Shown here: positions 1 to 12,467 of the stretch, piece by piece
Numbering within the stretch: the stretch's first letter is position 1
Layout of the letters: each line of letters begins with the position of its first letter
Origin: Phorcus lineatus
Taxonomy: Eukaryota; Mollusca; Gastropoda; Trochida; Trochidae
Length of the DNA: 64,000 nucleotides
Reading direction: 5' to 3'
Assembly: GCA_921293015.1 (NCBI GenBank)
Contig: OV121081.1
Span: forward strand, 78,633,022-78,697,021
Notes under the pieces: model-generated
The model's input: the letters and a program-made list of their open reading frames with translations, nothing else
Told to the model about the DNA's origin: nothing
Databases searched by the model: none
Made by a program: the position numbers and the translations under genes

Positions 1-496
1 AGTATAACAGGATGCTGAGAAATAACATTTGTTTTTATTTATTTTATTCAGCGCTTCAGGGCAGTTTTCTGGTTTTAGCGCTATATAAGTGTTTATATGT
101 ATGTATGTATTTAAGACACAGTTATTTCAAGTAATCATTGCAGGCGATTAATAACATTGTATTTCTAAGAGTAGCAATATTTTCTGTGTTTATTTTACCC
201 TAAAGTTTCATATTTGACCAATGAGTGACATTGGCATCCCAGAACATTTGATCAATTTCATTTTCAATCACTTGCAGCAAATTATTTCCAACTGACACAA
301 TTGCTGTCAAGTAAAGTCGTTGCTGCAATGAAGTTGACTATTTAATGTTTGTTTCCTATAGTTTTGTGTTTTACCATTGACTTTAACATGACACATAAAA
401 CTTGGCCACTTGAAGCAATTTATTTCTATCTCGCATGTCAATGCATCATAGGGGCTGTAAAGAAGAGTGTAACTCAGTGTTTGTTTCCCGCTACAG

Positions 497-3400
497 TTTG
501 ATGTTTGATCATCGTAACCGGTCGTGGAGAGAATTGCCCTTGAGAATGGCCGACTTTGGGGTATTGCATCGTAACGAGTTGTCAGGAGCTCTGTCCGGGC
601 TGACCAGAGTGAGACGGTTCCAGCAGGACGATGCCCACATCTTCTGTAGAACTGACCAGGTAGGATGCTATTGGTTGTATTTGTCGATGGATATAGTGGA
701 TAATGAGGATAAATGGATTAGAATAGCAGGCTGATCCACAAACAATGTATTACAAAGGTGGTAGTATGTGCTGTTACTTTACTGGCTGTACCAATTGACA
801 AAGCTGGGTATAACATCAACCTACATTTTTGAAATTGTAAAATTGTAGTTGTGAAATATCAAAATGTGGTCTTATGCATTTTCTTGTGGAATAGTGTGCT
901 ATTAGAACATAACTAGCCTCATTATGTAACAACCATTTAAAATGTTGCTAAAATTGAAGGTTATGATGAAATCTATAGAAAAACCTACATTTATTTTGTC
1001 AAGGGTCATGCAAACCAGACATCGTATGAACAAAAGCTATGTATAATAATTTTACACGTAAGATACCATGATTTGTTCTCTTTTTCCCTGACTGTAGTGA
1101 CCTAACCATGGTTATTTCTCTCCCTGTGACCTATAGTTGAAGGAGGAGATCCAGGGGTGTCTGAACTTTCTGAAGCATGTGTATGGGGTGTTTGGCTTCA
1201 CCTTCCAGCTTAAGCTGTCCACCAGACCAGAGAAGTTCCTCGGGGAGATCGAGGTCTGGGACAACGCTGAGAAGGTGAGCTTTTTACATAGCTTTTGCCA
1301 AAAGGACATTTTTCATTTCATCGCATCACCATATGTCTCTGCATCTGATAGTGTAGGGCGAGAAATTACCAGACTTTGTTATTTTGTAAATCATTCTTTG
1401 CCTTTCTGCAGAACTTATCTTGTTTGTCTTGAAGAAAGAAGCTTTTCCCAAATTGATCAAATGCCTGGCCACTATCTGTAGATATTCGTCTATTTTCATG
1501 TGTGCGGGTATAGCCATAACTCATCAAAACAGAAATCTAATACAGACAAGCAATGGATGCTAAAATAAGAAATAATCTTTTATTGTTTGGTTTTTAAATA
1601 AAACAACTGATTCAAAGCACTATTCATTTCTTAATTTGAAGAAGGGACTTAAAAGAATCTGTAAACATAAGGAATTGGAACTGCATTGTTTTATTACACA
1701 AGTCTTTGTTTCTTGTTTGCCGGTTCATCAACATAATCAACTCTGTTAATGTGTGTGAGGAAGATTGTCGATTTTAACTAGATTGATGACAGCTGTTAAT
1801 ATATGTTTCACATTTTCAGCAATTACAAGACAGTCTTGACAACTTTGGAACAAAGTGGGAACTGAACCCTGGTGATGGAGCTTTCTATGGACCCAAGGTA
1901 AGGACAACTTTTTACAGTTTCCATAAATTTGGTGGATTTGTTGACCACATTACACTTTTAAAGCTCCTTTAATGAAGAATTTGGCTATATGTCACCCTAT
2001 TCATCTAACCTAACTCAGGGCTTAACATCCCTACTCCTATCCTCCCAAAAACTTTTCAACTGGTAGACTCATACTCATATTTTCTGCTTTATTTGATGGA
2101 AAAGCACAATATAGTCGTGGCTACTTTGTTTCCTAGATAGAGGCTCTCATTAAGCAGTATTGACAATTTCGCAATGATGTTTTTTCTACTTGTTATAAAG
2201 TGTTTTGTAATGTATGAACTGTACTAATTTACAGATTGACATCACTATTCTGGACGCACTGAAGCGAGCTCACCAGTGTGCTACCATACAGCTAGACTTT
2301 CAGCTGCCCAATAGGTTTAACCTGGCCTACATCGAGTAAGAAAATATGATATAATTAAATGTTAGGACAACACTAATTTTCTGGATTACCACTTCTTTAT
2401 TGTGAAATTCATGACATTTCAGCTTACTCCTTTATCAGGAGGGAAAATGGAAATATCTTGAATTTCCCAATAAAGTAGTTGTTATTTTTTACATTACAGT
2501 TGTGGAAGTTTGACAAATCTATCATCATAATCATGTCTTTTCATTTTGACTGATACTCTGTACAAGTAATTGCATCCTGTCTCAGGGTAAAACGTATACG
2601 CTCTCGCTCCACTCGTATACCCTTTGGATATAACACCACTAAAACTTGTGTGCTGAGACCTGTAATCCAGCCAACAAACAGTTTTATCGTAAAAGTATAT
2701 TATAATCTGTAATAGTATTCTTTATCGAAGTAAAGTATTGAATGCTAATTCGTGGGCACCTTTTGGTTTACTCTGTAAGTTTACATATTTCTACAGATAA
2801 TGCCAATCTGTTGATAAATTTCTTTTCAGTGCATTATGGCCACAAGATGTCAAATGAATGCTCCGAAACTCTCAAAACTTTTGCAAAAACAAGAATGTTC
2901 TTTTAATCAACTTTTTTACATACTTGTAATATCTCAGCTATATTGGACTAACTTAACAGATTTAAGACATAGAAATGATTGTTGCAGTGAGCATGGTGAT
3001 AAGGTAAAGCCAGTGATCATCCATCGCGCCATCCTCGGGTCTGTGGAGCGCATGATTGCCATTCTCTGTGAGAGTTATGGAGGCAAATGGTGAGTCCTTC
3101 ACTAGGTAGTGAATTTTTAACTGAAAGTTTTATAAAACTGTTGAAATATCAATCTATAACAGGAAACTCATATTGTAGGTGATGGATTTCAGAATACATT
3201 ACAGATGCAATGGTAGTAACCTTGTCCTTCTACGGTCGTAGAATGTAAATGATGATGTAATTCAACAAATTTTTGCATTTCGATTTGTTTTCTTTTGTGT
3301 ACTGTAGATTCAGTGAAGTTGACTTCTGTCAGAGTAAAATCAGTCGTGTTCTGAGGTATAACAATTTTAAAATATTGACTATTGATACAAACCTGAGGGT

Positions 3401-5098
3401 TTTCCTGTCTTCATGGTCGGAACGCAGCCTTTGCGCCAGGAGTTATTTGCCCCTAGCTTCTGACATCAAAGGTGTTTGCCAGACGCCTTGTTATTAGCTA
3501 ACTGAGTCTATGTTATTTCATGCAACTAATGGGGCTACTGTCAGTTGAAATGATACATTAAAATTGAACACAAAGAAATTTTTCTTAAGATAAAATGTTC
3601 GGGTTAAGGAAAAAACAATACAACAAGATATGTGTAAAAAATGTTAGCGTTTAAAAGTGATTCCCTGTGTGAAAACTATCCAACATCTCTTACAGGCCCT
3701 TCTGGTTGTCCCCGAGACAGTCTTGTGTCATCCCAGTTGCTCCTGCCTTCGATGGATATGCAAATGAGGTAATATCAGTTCTATCAGCATACCTCTAAAA
3801 AAGGTTTATTTTAAAGAACTGATGAAAAGAAGGTGTGACATAGAGTAACCATTAGAATTACTATAGGTTCACTAGTTTCAGTCCTTATTGGCAGGTTTAA
3901 ACATTTTACTGAAACGCAAAGCATTGTTACTGTGTTATGGGCATGATAGCTTCTTCCCATATAATAATGCGAGACGTACATGTACATTAAAATGGAGAAT
4001 TATGAATGTGGGTTGAAACCCTACTTGGCAGATGGAGTGTTTGTCATTGTTTTGTGTTCAGATGGTATCTTTACTAATATACAAATTCTATTGCGATGTG
4101 TCATTTATTAAAATGTTCATGCAATTTAATGATGTATCAATATACTCATGCAGCCTTACCTTTGACACTGTGGGCGACACCATGCCAAAACCTGGAACTA
4201 GAGTACTCAGGGATTATTGCTTAACTTTACCTGTAGAATACCCTTAGAATTTGCCAGGGAAGGATATTCCCCAGCTATGCAAAATTTCTGACTATCCTAT
4301 GTGAAGCCGAAAATAGATGGATAAACACAATAGATGTTAGGGGCATTGAAGCCTTATTCTACAATGTTGATAATTGATATGATGCAAGTAAAATAAGATT
4401 TTCATGTGTTCCTATTTATCTGTGACAGGTGAAGGAGAAGATCCATGCGGCAGGTTTTGTGTGCGAGACTGATCTTGACACAGGGGCCACTCTCAATAAG
4501 AAGATTAGGAATTCTCAACTCGCTCAATACAACTTCATCTTTGGTAAGAATACACTGCCAGTTGGGAGCCTACATAATCATTGATATGCACAAAGATGTA
4601 GTGAAATTCCTCATAAAACTTGTTTTCAAATCAGATTTGCAATAAATCATCAACTCCTGACCCCATTTTATGTTTCTGAATATGTTACAAGGATAGAGTG
4701 ATTAGCTTATCAATCAGTCAAACAGTTAATCGTATGTTGTTGGACTTCATAATTGATTATAAGCTGTTTGAGTGGCATTATAGAAGTTGTCGGTATAAGG
4801 ACAACAAGGAATTTTATGGATAATCAACTTCTTTATTGTACTGGTAGCGACATTTCGGTATAGATTCTTATATATGATTGATTATTTTGGAAATATCTAT
4901 GAAATAAGATCAAAGCTTTTATGATATCCAATGTTGTGTCTTGTCTCAGTGGTGGGCGAGAAGGAGGTGGAGCACAAGACTGCTAATGTACGTACCAGGG
5001 ACAACAAGGTGCACAACGAGCACAGCATCGAGCACATTATCACCAGGTTCCAGCACTTCAGAGACTCCAAGTGCCCCGATGCTGAGGAGACCTTCTAG
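497..5098 (+). CDS. TARS1: Cytosolic threonyl-tRNA synthetase, 3' part (eight exons)
   Basis: Charges tRNA-Thr with threonine in the cytosol. Exons: 497-659, 1137-1274, 1820-1897, 2235-2335, 2988-3089, 3696-3768, 4429-4543, 4950-5098 (stop TAG 5096-5098). Base 497 completes a codon from an exon outside the window; the remaining 918 nt encode 305 residues and a stop, with every junction in phase. The first exon holds class II motif 2 ([20 protein letters not shown], then DAHIFC with the family's zinc-binding His). Exon 5 holds the second zinc His ([13 protein letters not shown]) and motif 3. The last three exons encode the anticodon-binding domain, ending [14 protein letters not shown] and then DAEETF. 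The catalytic N-terminal half, TGS and editing domains must lie to the left; bases 1-496 are intron. The C-terminal end fits cytosolic TARS1 better than mitochondrial TARS2, from memory of the family. Confidence 0.95.
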
Positions 5099-5312
5099 AC
5101 TAATGTTCTTAGATGTGCAACCATTTCCCTAGGAGAGAAAACATGCCAACAGCTTTGAAACTTTGAGACTTTTGAATAGATGTATACTCTTCTGATTAGG
5201 ACTAGACACATACTTTTGAGACCTCGCTTTAACAGCTATGAAAAGTAAAAGTGCTGATAATTTTTTCTCCAGCTTTTGTTTCTCAAGGCACGGAGTAGAG
5301 AGAATCTGGGCT

Positions 5313-5415
5313 CAATGTCAGGCCCATAAGCATCTGGGGGGTTTCAGGGGGTCCCCCCTTGTTGACAATTTCTGAATCCAAACCCCCCTCTTTCACAAAT
5401 CCTGGATCGGCCACT
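5313..5415. repeat. Possible dispersed repeat remnant (G-run and C-run rich)
   Basis: Short stretch with ggggggttt/ggggg and cccccc runs and the text 'tcctggatcggccactg', clearly different in base composition from its AT-rich surroundings. It resembles a dispersed invertebrate repeat seen elsewhere, but no second copy exists in this window. Confidence 0.25.
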
Positions 5416-6638
5416 GAATGAGGTGAAAGTGGTTACGAATATGAGTTACCAAGACAACCTGTAGAGTTGTTCTTACAGCTTGAACTTTGATGATAGTTCA
5501 TATCAACATCAGATGATTATTTGAAATATGTTCTACAGTTCAAAACTTACGTTTCAATACATGCAGACAAATTCTCAACATGTTTCTTTACAGTTCACAT
5601 CATCTCTATCTTATCACACAGTTCTTGTCACATGTAGAAAATATTTTGCGTACTTAAATGTTGAAGCAGATTTCAGTTAAATGACCATCACATACCTGAT
5701 TTCAATTTTGGATATTTTCATAGCATGCTCTGTGGTCCTTCTATACAGACATTGTGGATGATGATTTGTCGTTTCCTTCTCTTAGATATGCGTAATATAC
5801 AAAATGTATTAATGTAATTGTAATTTATTTGCTTTCCAGCTTGTCTTTGATCATATCAACAAAGCAAGTTGTATGTAGCAATCCTGTCAACCAAACTAAC
5901 AACAGTTTCATGATCTCCTTTATCATTACAGTTAATTTACCTTGCAAAAATAGGTAACATTCACATAATTATTTGCGTTATGGACATTGTTTGTGATATG
6001 AGCAGTGTTTTGGACAAAGGCATTGTCTCTTTGTTGCAACTGAACTAGCAGTCTCCAGCATTACTGAACTCTCTGATTATCATGTGTACCACATTTGACT
6101 TGTTAAGTTAAGAATTAAATAATCTCAACACATACCATTATTCCTAGTTGTACCATTCATATTAAGTTACAATGTTTTAAAAATTCTAACTTAAGCAATT
6201 TAAATTATCACTTGTTACATCAATAATTTAACTTGATTAAACTGTAAATGTAAATCCTTGTGACACTGTTTGCACTTCTCCAGATATGATAAAGTACAAG
6301 AAATTATACTAGAAAGTCTAATAGATTTTAGTTGAAGATCCTTAGATTTAATTGGGTTCAGATGTAAGATAATGGTTTTAAGTGTGTCATTGTCATACTC
6401 AAAATGTGCTTATGGGGATCAATTAAAGGTATGTAATGTTTGTTATGCGCAGAGATCTTTTCCATTGAGGGTTTGCCACAACATTGTGATATTTTGAATA
6501 ATATAATTGTGTACTTTAAAGATCCTGTTCATTGTAAATATGGTGTGTTGATATGATAATGACAGCTTTTCATTGTAGTTCTGTCCTTTGCTGAAGTGTC
6601 TATCCATGATTTGCATGTATGTGCAGAAAAACTCACTG

Positions 6639-6644
6639 AATAAA
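6639..6644 (+). promoter_or_regulatory. Candidate poly(A) signal for TARS1
   Basis: AATAAA with a GT-rich stretch (gaggtgtttgtagtg) about 20 bases downstream, 1.5 kb after the TARS1 stop codon and before the next gene. Supported only by motif and position. Confidence 0.3.
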
Positions 6645-6871
6645 ATTCTGTATAATGAGCAAGAGGTGTTTGTAGTGTATAATTTATTGTTCAATAATTC
6701 AGAATAACATAACAGAAAGAAGTGCTCTATGATTTTATAGACAGCATAATTTGCAATTTACATTTGCAAACTTCAGTCTTTAAAACGAAGCACAAGGGAA
6801 AGACTTCAATATTACAGCTTCATTGGTAATTACGCTGGGAATATATCCAATTCTTTAAGAGCACATCCAAT

Positions 6872-9800
6872 ATGGCGGGTATATCAAGCGACGAGTCCGA
6901 GGAAGTAGTCGCCAAATATAAATCCAATTCTACCAAGAAACAACGTCTTGCATCGTCATCTTCATCAGATGGAGAACATACACTGGTTCCTGAAAATGAA
7001 CATACAACCAAATGTTTTACAGAGACTGTGAGTCCAAGCACGCATTTAGGCGGTTTGTGTTTATGAAAAAAAATATAACTTAAAATCCGGAGATTGCCGG
7101 GGTATACATGTACGGTAGATTTGAGTATGCTATGGCCTAACTGATCTAGTTTTAGTGTTAAAACGAATGTAACACCTAAACTTGACACTAATGATGTTTT
7201 GCTTCAGTCAAAGTGAATGACTTCAACAATTGCATGTGACATATTGAATAATAAATGTAATTGAAATCCTATCATTTCTTACTTCCAAGTTCGGTTTCGG
7301 CACATAAATATAACTCCTGTAATAAAAGGCGCGATTTTGAGCGAAAACTGAGCAAACTCATGAAACTTTATTTTGGAAATTAAACTCTTGCTTAGAGGAA
7401 TATTGATCAGAGATGGTATATGTTAGGATAATATACGAGAGAAGCTAGGGTTATATGCTTGAGATTGTAAAACCGGATAAATAGAAGCTGAGCGGAAAGT
7501 AAGACAAAGCAAAATCGAACCTTTGAGTCTGTCGCGATACCGTAAGAAAAACTACGAAATAGTTTATGAATAGATTCAAAGATTTGAAATGAACTTTTAA
7601 AAAATATTTTCGCAAACGGGATACTTGGTGGTGATATCGACATACGCGGGAAAATAGTACAAATCAGAACACCGTGATTTTCATGACATACCATTTGCCT
7701 TTGATACGAACCTAAATGTCATATGAGGTGATATAAAATAAAAACATCTTAACTTTTCATGTCCAAAAGAGATATATAATATGACAAATACTGGTTTTCC
7801 ATGAAAATCTAAAAACAGCCTTATGAATGCACAGAGATGTAGATATCACGTCCAAATTACATAGATACTAGTTATATAACCTAACAAACACTATCAACTC
7901 CTAACTGCCCTACTGGCTGTTTTAGATAAGTCTCCAAAATTACGTTTGACTATTTGACGCGCGCCACTGTCAGGTTTTCGATCATAATTGCGACTTTCTA
8001 CCTTCATATTGTCACTGTAAAAAAACCAATAAGCTTTAAATTGTGTCTTTTTGGTAACAGTCGATATTTCGCGATCAAATGGCACCATTGATTAAGTTTG
8101 CCATATATGACTCCAACAACTCAAGGAGTGGCTCTTTAATCTATTTTGAAACTGCAAACCATGTGCTTTGACTGTCATCAAAGGACAGTTAAGGGCTTAA
8201 GGCCATTACTCAAAATGAACTATAGGAGTTGATAATTATTGAATGATGGTAGGCCTAATCTTATTGGCAAATCTATCTAGACATACGGTACATCTTAAGG
8301 CTTGATAATAAATATGTTCATGATTCGTTTTACTTCATTGCTTTTATCAGGTTGTCTATTTGATCTTATTACGATTAAGATTTAAATTTTAATTAAGAAC
8401 CCTTTTCTGTGTTGTTAGCCTATTATTTCTGATGGTATACTCTAGGTCGCCACATCTCGGAGCTCAGAGCGGATCAGACAAAGGAGGAGCAAGTCGTTCA
8501 CGATGCCTTCTAAACAGGAAGTGTGGGATGCCATTCCGTCAACAAAAACTCCAGAGAAAACATACGATGCACTGAAACCTCGCAAACTCGTCAACAACTT
8601 CACGCGAGTGTAGGTTGCTAGCCTTATGCAAATTCTGTGACATAAAAGTTACCTTATTACCTCGAATATTCAGTTTCATTTTTTCTTGGTAACGGGAGAA
8701 TCGCTTATGTATCTTAGAATAATGAAAGATCAATTAGTCGTCTTGTTTACCATCATCTAATTATTTCAAACATTCTTAATCCCGGTATCTGTTCGAGGAA
8801 ATACGCTATCCTTATTTCGTAAGATAAAATGGCCAATACAATATTTCATACTGTCCTGTAACAGTGTTTTAAAATATGAGTATTGCACGTGTCAGCAGCA
8901 CATGTTTTAAAACATTTTTAATACATCTGTCAAAGTCAGGAACAGAATAGTATGGGCACGTTCATTATCAAAATCATATAATGCATGCGACCAATCCACT
9001 GGAAACTAGTTGTAACGTCACACGGCTGAAGCTCCGTCATTGACTCCTGAAAGGTATAAGCAGAAAATAATCGCTAGTTATAAGTACATTTTACAAGAAA
9101 AGATCGTGTGATTGAGAAAAACATTGCTAAGGTAATGAGTTGTTGGACTCAAGAACATTATCAGTAGACTTTTAAACGACAACTACCAAAATGGAATGTT
9201 CAGGAGCTACTGGGACATTATTTGAATCCTACACGTTCAAATGGGTACGAGGGGTAAGACATCTTCATGGACAAGAAATCAAGATTAGTGAATGACAGTT
9301 TGATTATCTTATGATATATCTTTGTGTTTACTATTGTTGCCTTAGAGCTGTGATTTGATTTATATGATCTGATAATGGAAAATCCAAACATATGTTCATT
9401 GTTCTATTCTACATGTGTTTCTGTACACGCAGCACTCATCGCTACAACCACGACCCTGCATACACGAGTGACGAGGACAGCTCTCTTGGCGGGTTCTTGA
9501 CCGAGGACGGGACTGAGTCCAGCTCTGACAGTAGCGACTCGGACTTCCTGGAGGAGAATGTGCTGGAGGTGCGGAAACCTTGTTGCTTTGCGTCGAAATT
9601 CGTACTTTGAGTGCAGCGGCCTCGTTATCAATAAGTAGTTACCTCCAAATATCTTATTGGATTTCAATTAACGAGAGGGTAACGAAATGCAACAAGACTT
9701 AAAAAAGTCATTCATTGAGTCTGACGATAGTTGCACAGGGACGTGTATCGCTTAGAAATAGCTTTTGAAAGACATATGCGTTTAGACCCTACCCTACTAC

Positions 9801-11118
9801 CATATAAGAGGATAGGTAGGGTAGGGTCTATATATATAGGAAGACATATTTCTAAGCGATACACGTCCTTGTTGACAGTTATGCATCTTGCTACATCAGC
9901 GTATTTGTCTCCGCCTAGCCTCATCATATACGTTATGTTATGCGTCTGGCGATAGTTATGCCGGGCGCAGAAAGTGGTGTGGTAAATAAATCGATTAGAA
10001 CATTACAGTCCTTACTTCTCTGCTACTCTGGTGCTCTTTGGTGAAATGCAAATATTGATTTTGCTTACCAAATGAAGCTATCTTTATGAAAGACAAAGAC
10101 TATGGAATATTTACATGGCTGAAGTACTAAATTAATGCTCCGTCATTTTTAGAGATCATTGATTGATAATGTATAAATCTTTCACACATGGTGTATTGTT
10201 GACTGCAAGAAATTGAAATCTGTTTAGTCTGTTATTTGATAACATACCGATCTAGAACATTTAAATTGATAGCAGTTACTTCATTGACCATTGACTGCAT
10301 TACGGAACTACCACGCTTAATTTTAAAGAATATAAACCAGCTTTGTTTTTTTCCAGAACCAAATCCGCCAAAGGAGAAAGAAACATCGGATAAAAAACCG
10401 ACGGATCGTTCAGGTTTCCTCTGACTCGGACAGTGTCCCTAAACAATCGGACAGTCAGGGGGACAAGGTGAGATCACGTCTTCGGGAGAAAATACTCAGC
10501 AGATGCAACAGTGTGGACGAAACTGTGTCGGGAAAAAACTTAGACAACGAGGTTTCTTCTGTTAAAGATGGTCTGATATTGGGTCTGAAGAAAGCCAAAG
10601 AACTTCTAGCTAGTAGTTCCGACGATGAAAAATCTAAAGACAATCAACCCGACGATCAACCCGTCATTGTCAGACGACCGATGAGAGATAAACGGGGCCG
10701 GAAACGGAAGGCAAATGCGGATATAACTTCCGGTGTCATGGGTAAATCAAGTGATGCAGATGACGAGGAATGTACCTCATTGTCGGATAGAAGTGTTTCT
10801 AAGCAAGTATGTGAAGATGTGAGTGTTGTGAATGGCTGTGGGGAATCCAGTGCATCTGTATCACTGGTATGTGACGATAATGTCGAGAGAGACAGTGAAG
10901 GGGTAGCGGCGTCTAAGAGGAGACGGAGGTCCGCTCTTGATTCGGCGAGCGAGAGTAGTAGTCATACCAGTGAGGATGACGATGAAGATGAGGACAATAA
11001 AAACTGTCTGAGCAGAAGTGTTCTTCAAACTCAGGAGCGGAAACAAAAAAGAGAAAATTTGTTCAAAGACTTTAAACAAGCGCGATCCAAATTAAAGTCC
11101 AAGCAAACTATGAAATGA
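6872..11118 (+). CDS. Uncharacterised acidic serine-rich, probably nuclear protein (four exons, 405 aa)
   Basis: I do not recognise this gene. Exons: 6872-7027, 8446-8609, 9433-9568, 10357-11118; 1218 nt, all junctions in phase, stop TGA at 11116-11118. The ATG (tATGgcg) is the first in frame and begins MAGISSDESEEVV. The protein alternates acidic/serine tracts (ASSSSSDGE; TSDEDSSLGGFLTEDG; SSDSSDSDFLEEN; SEDDDEDEDN) with basic patches. A basic pattern recurs, ERIRQRRSKS in exon 2 and NQIRQRRKKHR in exon 4, the latter followed by RRIVQVSSDSDS. Exon 2 has the least biased sequence (KTYDALKPRKLVNNF). The C-terminus is a charged helix (QERKQKRENLFKDFKQARSK). No Cys/His cluster, signal peptide or membrane span is visible. 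Composition suggests a disordered nuclear or chromatin-associated protein with CK2-type sites; this is inference. Intron 1 contains a MITE (7668-8139). Confidence 0.8.
7668..8139. mobile_element. MITE copy 1 (family with GAGCCACTCC ends), 5' end degraded
   Basis: About 470 bp, closely matching 17747-18226 along its length, and matching 46260-46665 with gaps. The right end is intact (ggagtggctctttaa, 8126-8139). The left terminal repeat is degraded; similarity starts at 'caccgtgattttcat'. No coding capacity. Lies in intron 1 of the 6872-11118 gene. Confidence 0.75.
9737..9870. repeat. Long hairpin (134-bp nested inverted repeat)
   Basis: The 24-base left arm 9737-9760 (agggacgtgtatcgcttaga...) is the reverse complement of 9847-9870 with one mismatch. 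A second, inner arm pair (tagaccctaccctac near 9783 and gtagggtagggtcta near 9816-9830) continues the fold. Lies in intron 3 of the acidic-protein gene. Probably a small foldback element; no second copy is seen here. Confidence 0.75.
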
Positions 11119-12467
11119 TTCATGATAATATATTTACGATCTCCAAAATTGTATGAATGTGTTATTTTTATACTTAAGTTACTATTAAATGTTGACATAA
11201 ATCTGATCAATTTGTTGAGCTTTTCATGATGCAACCGTCCGCCACAAGAACGGACATGGACATGGACATGGACACACGGGTTTTTATGGCGTTACAGTCC
11301 AAAGACAGAACCTGTGAGCTAACGAACCAATAGTCTGTTGCAGGTTTGTTGCAAGTGCATTTATCAGGATGATTACTTTTTTCATCAGATCAACATGAGG
11401 AATGTTTCAGACAGGTTACGAAAAACATCCGATTTACTCAGTCACAGTTTAAGCAGGTCAATGAAGGAACCATATCAGTAATATCAGATCCTCTGGAACA
11501 CTCGTACTTCTTTAAGGTCCGAACACACTTCACGATCTTGAGCCTCTTCTGTTGCTTTTGCTTTATTTTCAATCAACCCACCTAGTTGATTTAAGGATAG
11601 ATAGTGTTATCCATGCCTCGTTTTGATTGGATGTAGTGAAAGGTTACGAGACGACCTCTACAGAGTTCCCCCCAATAAATGTATGTTAATGCCAAATGTA
11701 TAATCTCCAGGGGTCAATTACTTCATTACTCAACCCGATTATACGTAGTCTTTAAGCGAAAACCTCTGGCGACCTTTTTAGTGTGTATATCTTGCAATCA
11801 TTTAAGGTAGGGAAATGGATTTTGCGTAGCCTTACGTTCATCTGAGAACGGCTTCCTTTTGATTGAAAAAGTTTTCCTTGCAATCGGTAAGATTTTTTCG
11901 AGATCAATTTGTTTACCTAAAAAGATGTTTTTGCCCTTGTTCATTAAGATGATAGATCTGGCTTGAAGCAGGTTGTGTCAGCCGAGCATGACATCTAACA
12001 GGAACCAATTTTGGACATTCTAAGCAATACAAATATTGTGACATTGTATCACCATTTAATACTCGGATTAGATGAGAAATTGAAACAGATTTATAAACTC
12101 CTGTCTTTACCCATTAGAGTGGTAGCAAAACAAATCTTACCCAAGGCTGTATTGTATTATATAGTTAGTTTATGTAAAAGCTTTCGTCGATGAGTTGCAC
12201 GATGTTGAGTTGCAACATCTGGTGTTGTTTACCGTCGAATGTGACCATGATAAAGACGTTTTCATTTATTCAAAGAAAAAGGTGTGTTCTTCAAAAACAC
12301 AACTTGATGGGTAACGGTTGATACATCACTTGATTTTTAGGGCTTTATTATATGAGAATAGACAAGTGAGATTATGTTCCCAAAAATTCATGTTTTCACA
12401 AAATCAAATTCTACTTATTACAAATTCTTTCTTTAGAAGTGTTCACAAATTTAGAAGCCAAGAAACC
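11119..12467. other. Intergenic spacer, nothing recognised
   Basis: AT-rich, without supported coding exons. It probably contains the 3' UTR of the 6872-11118 gene, but I see no convincing AATAAA close to its stop codon. Confidence 0.4.

Larger units (their letters stand above)
5099..6871 (+). other. TARS1 3' UTR and intergenic spacer
   Basis: No coding signal is supported. The stretch is AT-rich and probably holds the TARS1 3' UTR. A candidate polyadenylation hexamer lies at 6639-6644, followed by GT-rich sequence (about 6664-6680). The next gene starts at 6872, so its promoter and 5' UTR must lie between roughly 6680 and 6871, unless the hexamer is not used. Confidence 0.5.

Noticed and set aside
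6820-7188. 122-codon antisense frame over exon 1 of the acidic-protein gene
   Set aside because: Shadow of the complement of serine/acidic codons; no start context, homology or splice structure.
9404-9667. 87-codon antisense frame over exon 3 of the acidic-protein gene
   Set aside because: Overlaps a supported coding exon, with no independent evidence.
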